Source: Mytilisepta virgata (taxonomy: Eukaryota; Mollusca; Bivalvia; Mytilida; Mytilidae). Taken from it: 64,000 nucleotides of DNA. Shown in pieces: positions 46,401 to 57,390 of this stretch; the first letter of the stretch is position 1; the number at the start of each line of letters is the position of its first letter. The stretch lies in assembly GCA_028015205.1 (NCBI GenBank), contig JAPWFG010000024.1, positions 1,488,001 to 1,552,000 on the forward strand, read 5' to 3'. The translations under genes and the position numbers were made by a program. Under the pieces are notes generated by a model. That model was given only the letters and a program-made list of their open reading frames with translations. It did not search any database and was not told the DNA's origin.

Positions 46401-48692
46401 ATTAACCTGGAAACCCTTTTCCCTCCTTTTTGCACCTTATTCCTTAAAGGTTTGAGCCATAACTACCAAAGACAATTCTTACCATCCCTTTGTGGTATTC
46501 CAATATCCAAAATCTAAATACATGGTTAGATTCAGCATATCAAAGAACCCCAAGAATTCAATTTTTGATGAAATCAAATAAAGTTCAATTTTGGACCCTC
46601 TAAACCTCAATGTGGACCAATTTGATAACCGGGCCAAATATCAAAAATCTAAAAACATGGTTAGATTCAGCATAGCGAAGAACCCCATATATTCAATTTT
46701 TGTTGAAATCAAATAAAGTTTAATTTTGGACCCCGATTTGGACCAACTTGAAAACTGGTCCCATAATAAAAAATCTAAGTACATGTTTAGATTCAGCATA
46801 TCAAAGAACCCCAAGAATTCAATTTTTGTTAAAATCAAACTAAGTTTAATTTTGGACCCTTTTGGATCCTTTTGGCCCCTAATTCCTAAACTGTTGGGAC
46901 CAAAACTCCAAAAATCAATCCCAACCTTTCTTTTGTGGTCATAAACCTTGTGTTTAAATTTCATAGATTTCTATTTACTTATACTAAAGTTATTGTGCAA
47001 AAACCAAGAAAAATGCTTATTGGGCCCTTTTTGGCCCCTAATTGTTAAACTGTTGGGACTAAAACTCCCAAAATCAATCCCAACCTTCCTTTTGTGGTCA
47101 TAAATCTTGTGTTTAAATTTCATAGATTTCTATTGACTTATACTAAAGTTATAGTGCGAAAACCAAATGTCTTCGGACGACGACGACGACGACGCCAACG
47201 TCATACCAATATACGACCGCAAAAATTTTGCGGTCGTATAAAAATTGATCATTCATGCTTCTTGTGATAAATGATTTATTTTTTGTTTATAACAGAATCT
47301 TTTTCCAGTTTTATATTGGATCCTTTTCATGTTTTAAGCAAAATTACTGATTAAATATTCCATACAAACTGTTGCAACCTAAAAAAAATTACATCATATG
47401 TACGCATCGACAGACCTTAATAAAATAACTTGCTGCTAAGTTTTGTTCCAATTGGCTCAGTGGTTTCAGATATTAAGAAGATGTTAATTTCCCATAGTGT
47501 TCTATGTTAAACTATATTCGGCTCTGGCGTCCGTCTTGGATTACAGGTGGGGAAATTGGATATAATTCTGAAAGAGGACCACCTAAGGACCATTACTGCC
47601 AGGTTTTCTTCCAATTGGACCCGTGGTTCCGACAGGAAGATCTTTAAATTCTCCATAGGGTCCTATATTATACTAGGTTTCAGACAAGAAGATATTTAAG
47701 TAAATTTCTCATAGGGTCTTATGTTAAACTATGTTCAGTCCTGGGAGCCATCTTGGATGATGGGCCGGGTCATCAGATATAATTCTGAAAAAGGATCATT
47801 TAAGGACCATTCTTGCCAAGTTTTGTTCCGATTGGCCTAGTGGTTTCAGACAAGAAAATCTTTAATTAAATTCTCCATAGGGTCCTATGTTAAACTATGT
47901 TTGGATCTTGTGGCCATCTTGGATGACCGGCCTGTCATTGGATATAATTCTGAAAGAGGACCACCTAAGGACCATTGCTGCTAAATTTTAGTCCAATTGG
48001 CCAAGTGGTTTCAAGCAGGAGGCAAGAACATCTTTAAGTAAATTTCCATTAGGGTCCTATGTTAAACTGTGGCCATCTTGGATGACAGGCGAGGTCATTG
48101 GACATTTTGCTGAAAGAGGACCACCTAAGGACCATTATTGCTAAGTTTTGTTCCAATTGGCCAAGTGGTTTCAGTCAAGAAGGTCTGTAAGTAAATTTCC
48201 CATAGTGTTCTATGTTAAACTATGTTCGGCTCTGGCGGCAATCTAGGATGAGGGGCCGGATCATCGGATATAATTCTGAAAGAGAACCACCTAAGGACCA
48301 TTGCTGCTAAGTTTTGTTCCAATTGGCTCAGTGGTTTCAGAGAAGATCTTTAACGGAAATTTTACTACGACGACGATGACGACGACGCCAAGTGATGGCA
48401 ATTGCTCACAGGGATCATCTAAGGAGCATTGCTGCCAATTTTGGTTCAAATTGGCTTACTGATTTCAGATTTAAAATAAAGGCAGATGGACGACAGACCC
48501 CAATTGATGGCAATAGCTCACATGGACCTTTGTACAGGGGAGCTAAAAATGAATGATTTAACAGTCTTAAATAATTGAAATCTTCTTTTTGTAATTCATT
48601 AGCGTGTAAACAAATTTAAAGGCACTCACGGATGACTGAAACACATTTAAAGCATGAAGGCAGTCGGTCAACGCCTTTACACTCCAATGAAC
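43150..48692 (-). CDS. Cysteine-rich secreted protein with pleiotrophin/midkine-like C-terminal domain (partial)
   Basis: Exon 48692-48630 (acceptor ttaatag, donor gtgagt) encodes SLECKGVDRLPSCFKCVSVI. It joins in phase 1 to exon 43379-43150, which encodes GCKFDVTVTEC, TKTFKLTSGDSTVCQSKS and IAYSCG, then a basic tail KGGRGGRRKKFPHFDEFD and a TGA stop. Cysteine spacing C-8-C-20-C-8-C, the CK(F/Y) start, EC(N/D), the KT turn and the basic tail resemble the pleiotrophin/midkine heparin-binding C-domain (C-9-C-21-C-9-C). That family assignment is inference. The 5.25-kb intron holds a palindrome array, a SINE and two tandem-repeat elements. A 5' exon is needed; a weak candidate is 49365-49281. A paralogous last exon lies at 63959-64000 on the same strand. 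Confidence 0.55.
43448..43951. other. Intron sequence with C18 run
   Basis: No feature beyond a run of 18 C at 43530-43547. The 69-codon ORF at 43682 is not supported. Confidence 0.4.
43952..44700 (+). repeat. Palindrome array, left arm (gaataaatttattc, 47-bp period)
   Basis: The 14-bp palindrome gaataaatttattc starts at 44099, 44185, 44241, 44308, 44355, 44402, 44449, 44497, 44544, 44591 and 44638, with a weaker copy near 44685. From 44308 on, the spacing is 47 or 48 bp. The spacer reads tttaaatccaaatgtacaat then cttctttttcag. The left flank (43952-44060: ccaaaataaaaaaggaaatt, tggatgtcctttttaccgg) and the array reappear as the reverse complement at 62.90-63.81 kb. Confidence 0.92.
44772..44990 (+). 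mobile_element. tRNA-derived SINE (family 1), plus strand
   Basis: Head ggcctcggtggtttcgtggt then agcatgctcgcc (A-box area), B-box gcaggttcgatctctgg, then gggtcaaaccaaagaca and tatttgccgcttctctgcca. The same body occurs at 22739-23009 (-). The 3' end is indistinct. The head is unusual in keeping a complete tRNA-like start, but it lacks a closing acceptor stem. Confidence 0.75.
45480..47243 (+). mobile_element. Helitron-like non-autonomous element with perfect terminal hairpin
   Basis: The left end contains ctccgctgggcgcagcttga then tacgaccgc. The right end is cgacgacgacgacgacgcc, then a hairpin with 14-bp perfect arms, atacgaccgcaaaa and ttttgcggtcgtat, around one base (47211-47239), then taaaaa. 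The interior holds a 35-bp tandem repeat and four or five copies of an about 125-bp unit (ggttagattcagcatatcaa, gaaatcaaataaagttcaat, ttttggaccct), and a duplicated block caaccttccttttgtggtca. No ORF. The terminal hairpin plus A-rich flank suggests a Helitron-like class; the class is inference. Confidence 0.72.
45906..46045. repeat. 35-bp tandem repeat, four copies
   Basis: The unit tcttgctattgcgcaatact, then gtgcaattgaagatt, starts at 45906, 45941, 45976 and 46011, an exact 35-bp period. It contains the palindrome attgcgcaat. Confidence 0.95.
47430..48547 (+). repeat. Tandem-repeat element (Helitron/pearl-like), copy 3
   Basis: About six units of the same family as 20830-22147 (gttttgttccaattggccaa, gtggtttcaga, ggtcctatgttaaactatg, aaagaggaccacctaaggac). 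Two successive termini occur: cgacgacgatgacgacgacg then ccaagtgatggcaattgctc (about 48362-48400), and a second agctcacatggac...gggagct end at 48510-48543. One element may sit nested at the end of another. Confidence 0.72.
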
Positions 48693-49280
48693 CTATTAAA
48701 AGAAGCAATCCCTTTTTATAATATTACATCTGAAAGATAGGAAGATTTTAGCCACAATTGAAATTTACTACTTTTGGTACAACATTTTATCCCTGGGCCC
48801 CTATTTTCAAAATCAAAATCCTAAAACGTTATTTCACCTGTAAATACATATGACAATACTGTGCAAAGTTAAATGCAGAAAAGTCTAGGTCACAAGCTTA
48901 TTTTTTTATAAATTCGACTACCTGCGAACAATAATGTTTGCAATTGATCTACAGATGGTATGCAATCATTATAAAGATATAACGCCCCTAATCGCAACAA
49001 CAGAAGATACATGTAAGAAGTTGACAGACGCCCGAATGGACAATCTTACCGTGTCACGTACGAACAGTTAAAGTTATAGCAGCTACGATTAAAAAAAAAT
49101 AAATGTTGTATAGAAAATAATAAAGCAATACTTCAAAATGGTCTAGAGAAATTTTTTGTGTAAATCACCGATGGACTAACATTAAACAAACCTTGTTTGA
49201 ATTTTTGTCCGTGCGACAAAAAATCAATCTAATTCCCGCCCCTATTCATATGACCTCAACACAGACTGATGACCTCTTAC

Positions 49281-49365
49281 CGTGGAAGTCGTGCGCTTGC
49301 GGATAGCGAAAGTTGGTGAAGAAAATGTCTACACAAAGTAAATAGTAGTAGTCGACCAAGATCAT
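49281..49365 (-). CDS. Possible 5' exon of the cysteine-rich gene
   Basis: Starts at the ATG at 49365-49363 and ends at a good donor (cacg|gtaaga). 85 bp, phase 1, so it could splice to 48692 and give 125 aa in total. The N-terminus MILVDYYYLLCVDIFF has a short hydrophobic stretch but acidic residues, making a poor signal peptide. It was chosen only for phase and position; it may be wrong. Confidence 0.25.
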
Positions 49366-49780
49366 TTACTGTTTCTGCTAAAAAAAAGAAATTGCAAAGT
49401 GGTTTTTGCAACGCCTACGAAACGTATGATATTTGCCAGGCGTCAAATTGGCAAGAAGAGGCTGGGAATGAAATACATTATCATAAACTTCATCGATTGA
49501 ATCATCACGTGTTTTGATATTTACAATTTCCCAAAATAGCTCCTCAATGTTATTGATTTACAGTAACTAAAATTTTTACGCTAATTTTCTCAAAACAAAT
49601 GTGTGAAGATTGTAATTAAAATGAATAAAATAAATTTGAAATGCATTACAATGTTTACGTTCTCACTTCTTGTAATTAGATTATTTTTGGCAAAAAATAT
49701 GAAGCTCGGTCATTTCCGTTAAGACTTACCGATTGCATAAATAATCAGCCTCACTGATGCGAAATGTTCTTGGAAATTAG

Positions 49781-50096
49781 TGTAATTACCCGGAAGAGGG
49801 GGGAGGGGTAACTCTCTGGATTGTTGACGAGGATGTGCGAAAATGGCCTAAGAAAAGGTACCCGAACAAATACTAGAATACATGTTAATAATATACAAAA
49901 AAAAATATTTAGATGAAAATACCTATACCCGCAAATCAGCCATATCGGCAAAGCACACCCGGACTTATGTTTATGCACAAACATCCGAGAAATTGAATAA
50001 CACCGTCAATTTACAACCCGAATATATATTAGTTTTTCAAAACACACCCCGAACAATACCAAAAATCATGAAAAACCCCACTCCCGGGTTATTACA
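49781..50096. mobile_element. MITE-like TIR element, 316 bp
   Basis: The ends tgtaattacccggaagaggg and, in reverse complement, tgtaataacccgggagtggg form about 20-bp TIRs with three mismatches. No ORF with meaning; no certain target duplication. Confidence 0.55.
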
Positions 50097-50939
50097 TTAA
50101 TTGAAAACCTAGACTTATAAATATACCCGAATTAATGTCTTTGGGTTTCAAAATAAGTTTTCCGAGATACTTTTAAATCACAATTTTCAAAGTATGTATT
50201 TTGAACAACCTTCCAATCCTCAATGCATTCAATTACATGCGGCATGATTAACTCGATCGTAACTAAATCTTAAATAAAATGAACATACCTCTCAACGTAA
50301 TTGAGTTCTGTGTAATCTTTCGCCAATTAATTATAGTTTTTCTATCGATCAGACACGGTTCCATGTAATGACCAATTCAAACCATATGATAGGTTATCGT
50401 TGACCACACCCATTATGTCCATCAATTCATCATACTCGTGCATATATTTGAGCCGTTTAACCCCGTTACTTATGAATAAAAGAGAATTATCAAACTTCTA
50501 ATTGATCAAATGGAAAGTAAGCATTAACATGATGATATGAGGCGTATGTACCAAAGTTTATTGTTCCCCTCGTCACCATGCAGCTGTTTTCCTTTGAGAA
50601 TAATAAATTTGTTACTATCCTCCTAACCATTTAACAGTTATATTATATACTTTCATATTTCGTCTGAAATAAACTTTTTCGTGCACAAATATGGCATCGT
50701 ATATGTCGTCAAACGATATATTACAGGGTATATCCACTTTTATGCCGTGTGTACATATTTTTACGTAAACGTGAATTGGGGATGCTTTGAAGACCTAAAG
50801 TATCTTTTCCACAGGAAAAAGTTGTGTACAATAACAATCTTGTACTGCACTGTAATACATATTTACATAGGCCGCGCCATGTTGATTTTTGAATGACGCG
50901 ACGGTTGCCGATAAGTCTGTGAAACATGCGTTTTATTTA
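50097..50939. other. No gene or repeat seen
   Basis: AT-rich. ORFs at 50681-50896 (+) and 50721-50927 (-) overlap antisense and have no recognisable features. Confidence 0.4.
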
Positions 50940-51415
50940 TTATACCCCCGCAAACAAAGTTTGGAAGTATATAGGTTTCAGTTTGTCCGTATGTCCGAAA
51001 TAACGTTGTCCGCAACTCCTCCTACATTTCTTGCATAATTCTCATGAAACTTTATGGAGTTTTAGATCACTATATGGAGATGTGCACATTGTCGGAATTT
51101 CTGTTTGGACAAGAAATGTAAAAGATATGACTGTTTGGACTGTTAAATTTTTAACAAAACTTCTTTAAACAAAACTTCTTTACATGTGTTGTCCGCAACA
51201 CCTCCTATATTACATGTACTTGCATGATTCTCATGAAACTTTATGGAGTGTTAGATCACATTATAGAGATATACATATTGTCAGTATTTTCTGGTTAGGG
51301 CGGGTACTTTGAAAAATATGATGATTTGAACTTTGTGTAGGCTTCAAAACAGACATGTTGCTTGGGGGGGGGGGGGGGGGGGGTATTAGTCCCTTTCAGG
51401 ACAGTTCTAGTTTTT
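50940..51415. repeat. Dispersed element with two about 180-bp internal repeats and a G20 run
   Basis: gttgtccgcaactcctccta at about 51006 and gttgtccgcaacacctccta at about 51189 each lead into attctcatgaaactttatgg and gttagatcac. The element opens with taccccgcaaacaaagtttg and ends with cccctttcagg-type sequence after a run of 20 G (51364-51383). No ORF. Confidence 0.6.
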
Positions 51416-52907
51416 CTTGAGTAAATGATTATTTATATAATTTGGCAGTGTATATTGATTTTAACATTAGTTAAATTCCAAATAAGCTCTTAAAAGGAAG
51501 CCCCATATTATTCGTAGGAGAAATGAAAAATGTATTGCAAATCAATATCGGATACATAGGACAACTCAAAAGAGCAAAGGGCTAGGTCTTTATATTTTTA
51601 TTTTATGAAATAATCGAATATGAAGTCCCATTCCAGGTGTAAATTACTTCGACTCCGTAGCTGGCGCAGGTAAAAAGTTTCGAAAATTGAAATGTGACAC
51701 TTTTTTTGCCCGTTTAAATCTCTAAAAGATAGGGGTATTTAAGAGATAGTCAAAATATGGATCTAAATGACGTTTATTCCATTTCAATCAAGAAACATTG
51801 AAAACCAAAAATCAGTTGAAAATTTTAAAATGTACACCAAAATTATATGAAAATTTTTTTTATCCCCCCTCCCAAAAAAAAAAAAAAAAAAAAAAGCGAG
51901 AGAGTCCAGATTTACTAAAATCATTCGTATATGGAGATCATTGTGGTAAAATATGATAAGGATTTGTTTAATACATGTAGAACAAAAGTAAATGAGTGGA
52001 AAAATAACTGTCTACGGAACCCGACACCGACGACAACGGCACTACCGTACCATAATACGTCTGTACATATTTTTCTACACCAGAGTGAACACGTCGGGCT
52101 TAGTAGTGCATGGACATTACATGCACATTGTCCACAAATCGAATGATATGCACATTTCTCATTTCGATTTTTTGTTATTTTTTGTTTATCATACTGACGT
52201 AGTGTATCTGTAAATATAAATAATTACTTATTAAACTGTAGCCTCTACGACTTACGGCTCGGGATATTTTGCCCTATCGCAACTGGTCATGTATTTAAGC
52301 AACTCATTTCAAAACACATAGAAACAGTTATTAATAGAATAAGGAAATATTATGTTTGGCCACTGTAACTGAGTTTCTGTGGAATGAAAAACGATGTGTC
52401 AGCATCCCATGCCTAGTTTAATGTCTTTAACACTCCAAAAAGGCAACATCATAGCAACTAATGGTGTTTCATGTGCGATTCTTTATTGTCTTGCAATGGG
52501 AAATGCAGGGTGACTTTCTCCCCACGTCAAAATTACTGTAACAAACTAATAATACAGCCGTTGTTGATATTATCAGAGTCATTGTGTACAATCGGTAAAG
52601 TAAGAAAGACGCAATAATAGTGGACTACTTTTACAACTAACTACGAAACATTCGGATCTATTAGGGTTTCTCTTAACAAGGTGTTGTAAACATTCATGAT
52701 ACATAATTTCCGAGATATTGAAAGTCTGCTTGAATATTTGGGGAAACTGTCAATTTTCTTAACATTTTAAACAGCTACTTTCTTAATAATCCCTAGATAT
52801 TGTATCATTGTTGAAGGTAGAAAATCTGAGGAATCAAACATTGTGCCATCTTTCAAGTCTGCCGGTTGTACACGTACATATTATCAGGTTTTCTGCAAAC
52901 GTATATC
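51416..52907. other. No gene seen
   Basis: AT-rich, with a poly-A run near 51875-51894. No splice-flanked exon was recognised. Confidence 0.4.
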
Positions 52908-53009
52908 GTAAAATATCAGCCGCGAGACACAATGTGAAGCTTTTTCGGCGAGTGAGCGTAGCGAACGAGCCAAAAAGCTTCATGTTGTGTCGAGCGGCTT
53001 ATATTTTAC
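52908..53009. repeat. 102-bp foldback element
   Basis: Arms gtaaaatatcagccgcgaga, then cacaatgtgaagctttttcg, pair with cgagccaaaaagcttcatgt, then tgtgtcgagcggcttatattttac. The loop is gagtgagcgtagcgaac, about 17 nt. It creates an 82-codon ORF (52808-53056) that I do not regard as a gene. Confidence 0.8.
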
Positions 53010-53203
53010 AATATTTGTTTGAAGAAAACTTGATGATAAATTTATCGTATTGTTAACTAGCAATCTTAATGGAATTTCTTACTTTTCAATGGCCATCCGC
53101 CTATAACCGGATGTTTTCCTGATATATTCGGGTCAACGTTGGGTCAAACATTATGACGTCACTGATATATTCGGGTCAACTCATATTAGGGTCGGGTCTA
53201 TTA

Positions 53204-53341
53204 GTTACACAGTGTGCAATTGTCCTAATACGGGAATTTATCGGGTCAATAAAATTCATATCGGGTGAGGCGAAGCCGAACCCGATATGAATTTTATTGA
53301 CTCGATAAATTCCGTATTAGGACAATTGCACACTGTGTAAC
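53204..53341. repeat. 138-bp foldback with about 62-bp arms, partly duplicated downstream
   Basis: Left arm gttacacagtgtgcaattgt, then cctaatacgggaatttatcg; right arm in reverse order, ending gcacactgtgtaac; loop gaggcgaagccga. About 85 bp of the right arm and flank (gataaattccgtattaggac to ttatttattg) is repeated at 53396-53475. An inner hairpin (ttttattaagtcaat / attgacttaataaaa) follows at 53535-53592, and tttatcctgattt is mirrored by aaatcaggataaa near 53650, so the whole 53.2-53.66 kb may be one element. Confidence 0.75.
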
Positions 53342-53660
53342 GAATTTATCCTGATTTTGTTATCGGACCACTTATTTATTGTTTTTTTTTTCATGATAAA
53401 TTCCGTATTAGGACAATTGCACACTGTGTAACGAATTTATCCTGATTTTTTTTATGACACCACTTATTTATTGTTTTTTTTTTCCATCTTACATACGTCA
53501 GTAATAAACAAAGGGAAGCAACTCAAAAAAAATTTTTTTTATTAAGTCAATGGTATAAGGGAGATAATTCGAATTGACTTAATAAAAAATTGCACTGAAA
53601 TTTATTAGGACAATATCAGCCAATCAAATTGCGAGAAATTACTCTAAATCAGGATAAAAC

Positions 53661-54313
53661 TCTTTACGACGTCACAGTGTCGAAATACGGGAAATTCTGA
53701 AGGCCTCAGCAGGTCGATATAGCCATAGGGAAATACGATAAGGTGTTATATTTGTGTGTTGTCTCTGGTTCTGTTTCTCTTGGTTGTCCTTCTGGTATTT
53801 AGTTAAACTAAATAAAATATGTTCCTTGTGTTGTTGCTGTTTGTATTTCGTCTTGCCTTTGGAATTCGGTAATATTTTATTGTTCGTGTAGTAATACGTT
53901 CGATTAAACATGAAAATATCCCAATGTGACGTCACAAGCAGTATAATCAGCAACATTATAAATAACAAGAAAAGTGCTTGACCGAAAAAAAGGACAAAGT
54001 TTAGCGGATAAGATATTTTTATTCGTTTATCATATTTTGATGTTACTAATTCAAAAATTCAAATTCTTTAATGTCAATGAAGACGCCCCAAAGGTCAGTT
54101 CAATCAATAAAAATTTAGATACAAAGATTATAATTGATTACAATAATTTTATTTCTTCCAAATCTTCAGTTATGTCAGTTCAGATCATATTAAATCCACT
54201 TAAATTTGGAAGAATATAAGCCTCAATATGCAATAAGATGTTTTTTTCTGGTATCTTCCATAATTATTTTTGTATCAGAAAGTACCCACAATTTTCGTTA
54301 ATCATGATACAAT
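53661..54313. other. No gene seen
   Basis: AT-rich. The ORFs at 53672-53968 (-) and 53974-54219 (+) are simple-composition and unsupported. Confidence 0.4.
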
Positions 54314-54758
54314 AAAAAATCCGACGCGGGACATTTTAGCTCATTGATAAGACCATTTAGCGGAAAAAATTTACCTTTAGCGGTAATTTAGCAGAATTTA
54401 AAATACTATGTGGACATTTTATTTGGAGAGTTTGCAAATGGTCTGGGTCTTTCAGCTGTAAAAATGTTCAAATTTTTTAGTCTGTATGTTGGAGCACCCT
54501 GTGTGTTTCTAACTGTGTCTTGGGCAAAGCTGGATATGTGTTTGCTCTTTTAATTCTACACAGAGCCTTTGGAACATTTTCCAGATCGTTTGGTTGCAGC
54601 GCCTCCTCTTACTGATCTTGTAATGCGAGGGTTTTTGGGTAATAGTGATTAATCTTCTCACTATTGACAATATTTTTGCTTACTATACATTGTATGTAAC
54701 AAAATAATAAAAATCGGTTGTAAAATGTTCCGCTAAAATATCCTGCGTCCAAAAAAAT
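54314..54758. mobile_element. TIR element, about 445 bp
   Basis: Left end aaaaaatccgacgcgggaca, then ttttagc; the right end gctaaaatatcctgcgtccaaaaaaat is its imperfect reverse complement (27 bp, about four mismatches). Non-coding interior; target duplication not clear. Confidence 0.55.
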
Positions 54759-57390
54759 CGAATCCAGCATCAAGCGCTCAAGAAGATATAATGGGAAATG
54801 ATTTTTTTCGACCTCGTTCAAATAGGTAATAATCTTCACTACAAACATATCAAATGTTCACGACTTTGTTTTTGTTAATATAATTTAGTAAAACTATGCA
54901 GCTCGCATGAAGTCTGATATGTTGAACTATTTATTTCTTCCTGTTACATATATTAACACACATTTGAAGATTAAATATGAAAATGAAAAAATATGGAGTT
55001 CTGAACTAATTTTCAATCTCTTTCATATTTTTTTTAAAAATTACTTTGCATATTGTAGACATTTGACAATAGCCAAGTTACCGTGATTAGGAACATAATG
55101 TGATTTGTACCGGAAATGTGATTTGATAACTATCAATAATGAAGTGTGACTAAACATTTGTATTTATCTCAGTTTTATATGCGTTTATCGATAGAATAAT
55201 TACAATATAAGGATTTTTATTGTTTAACATCTTCCAGCTAATTCGCAACTTTAAACTACTGTAAATAGGATAATAACGATCGTCACCATAGCAGCATGGG
55301 TCGACCGGTGAATGTGAACCATGACATTATTTTACTTCCCAATCTGACACATGAAACATTGCACGACGTGTTATAATTTGACACGCATATAAATTCCTTC
55401 GACATGTCAATGGTCAAGTGGTCATGAAAAAGTAATAAATATATCTTTACAACAATGTAGTTTCTTTAAAGGCATCGTTCAGAAAGTTCCTAAATATTCT
55501 CGATGTTAAAAAGTCTAATTCCTATCAATATATTATATTTTTGTAAATGTAATGTTTTTTTTTCACTGTATTCGGCATTTAAAATTTAAAATGTAATAGT
55601 TTAAAGCAAAATTACCTAATAGCTCATAAAGTGCATCAATTTATTTTCCTTTTATCTTTACAACTTGTTCACTTCAGTTCCTATATGTATATTTTTTTTT
55701 AAATCACACTGAATGAAAATACTAGTTAATACAGTATATACTTTTGACGATAAAACACTCGAAATACCATTCAATGCCCTGAATTTGCGGTGAAAGTAGA
55801 AGTAGACGAAACTTTCATAGATAGACGGTTTTTTTCTAATTATTCTCATAGTTATTTTTTTTAAGTATTTGTTTGCTATATTACTGTGATACTGTTCTCA
55901 CGAAATCTCCGTTTTAATGAGATTCCTTACTTTCTCTTCTCCTTCGAATCTATTCTTTTGCCGATATTGCTATTCATTATAAAAAAAATATTCATGTGTA
56001 TTCAACTCTTCCTTTGTATCTATTCACTCGGACCTTAGAAACCGTAGTTTGGAGAACGTTTACTGACAAACTAAAATGTATGTCAATGAAATTGAATTAT
56101 AATATATCGTGTCACACCATGTAATTGTGTTACATTTACGTATGGTATGAAGAGTGATATAGAATCCTTTGATCAACATTAAAAACAAAACCCGACCTGC
56201 TGAGTTTTGAAGAAACATCTTTCACGTTTAATTCATATTGATTATGTGCTTAGAACCACTTTTTTCCCCAACCAATTAAATAGAAATTGAAACGAAATAA
56301 ATAAAAATTATAACTATGGAAATTAATAAATGAAAATCTAATTAAAATAATACTGTAAGAGAGAGAGAGAGAGAGAAATAATTTTTCCTCTTTTTTCTTA
56401 TGCTCAGTAATTTCTCGATTACACCTAACGTTTCATATATATTATATTTCTTTATTTGAAATGCATGTTTATACCTCTAGGGGTTGATAACAAACAAAAT
56501 GAACATAATAAACAAAGTAGAATAAAGTCACATCAATATAGCATACACAAACTTGTACAAAATCTACGCAGTTGTAGAGTCCACCTTCCTAAGTTCGAGA
56601 GATTTTTTTATAGATGGAGCTGCAAACTGCATAAGATCATTATGAGAAAGTATTCTTTTCAGTTTCTCAGAAGTTGATAAGTTATTTATATCTGGTAATT
56701 TGGTTAAAACATTAAAGAATCTTGAAGTTGTCTAAAAGTATTATATAATACGTAGGAGTAAATCCAAAGTCAAATCTGTTTTTTTTTTTTAATTTCTAGA
56801 CTATTGTTGCATGCTAAGGTTTTGTGTATGGTTTATTTGTTACTTGTGTGTGTGTGGGGGGGGGGGGGGGGGGGGGGGTGATAGGTGGATTATAAATGTT
56901 TAATGTCTAGTGGTAGTTATTAAATGTACATATATATCAGGGCCAGAACATATTGATATGATATAAAGCCTGTTTTATACTAGACCGACACACTGACTCA
57001 GATTTTTAACTTAATTATTAGCTCATGAGGTAGCTATCCCCGTACTCCACGCATTTTGTGTTCTATTTTCCGCTTCCACAATCATGCTAATGTTTGAATA
57101 CAGACCGCTAGTTTTGAAAATCAAAATTCAAAATTCTTGCTACGCATTTATATACATTGTGTGACAATACTGTATAGAAATTAAATGCAGAAATTGAAAA
57201 ATGAAAGAGGAGTTTAGACCACTACTTTAAATTCACAAAGCATTATTCCCAAATATTCTTCGAAAATACGGGGATAAGAAAGAAAAAAAATGAAATGTTA
57301 AGTAGTACATGTTATGTGAGGCTTCATGATTAAATAAACATAAAAAATTATGCATTAAACCAACGCCTACATGATGAAATGTGTTAAAAC
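54759..57390. other. No gene seen; GA microsatellite and G23 run
   Basis: AT-rich. (GA)n at about 56358-56376 and a G run of about 23 at 56856-56878. Near 56968-57005 a short match to the SINE family 1 tail (tactagaccgacacactgac) suggests an old fragment. Confidence 0.45.

Noticed and set aside
46641..46964. 107-codon minus ORF
   Set aside because: Translation of the internal 125-bp repeats of the Helitron-like element; internally repetitive and with an antisense twin.
52808..53056. 82-codon ORF
   Set aside because: Its centre is a 102-bp foldback; no domain or splice support.
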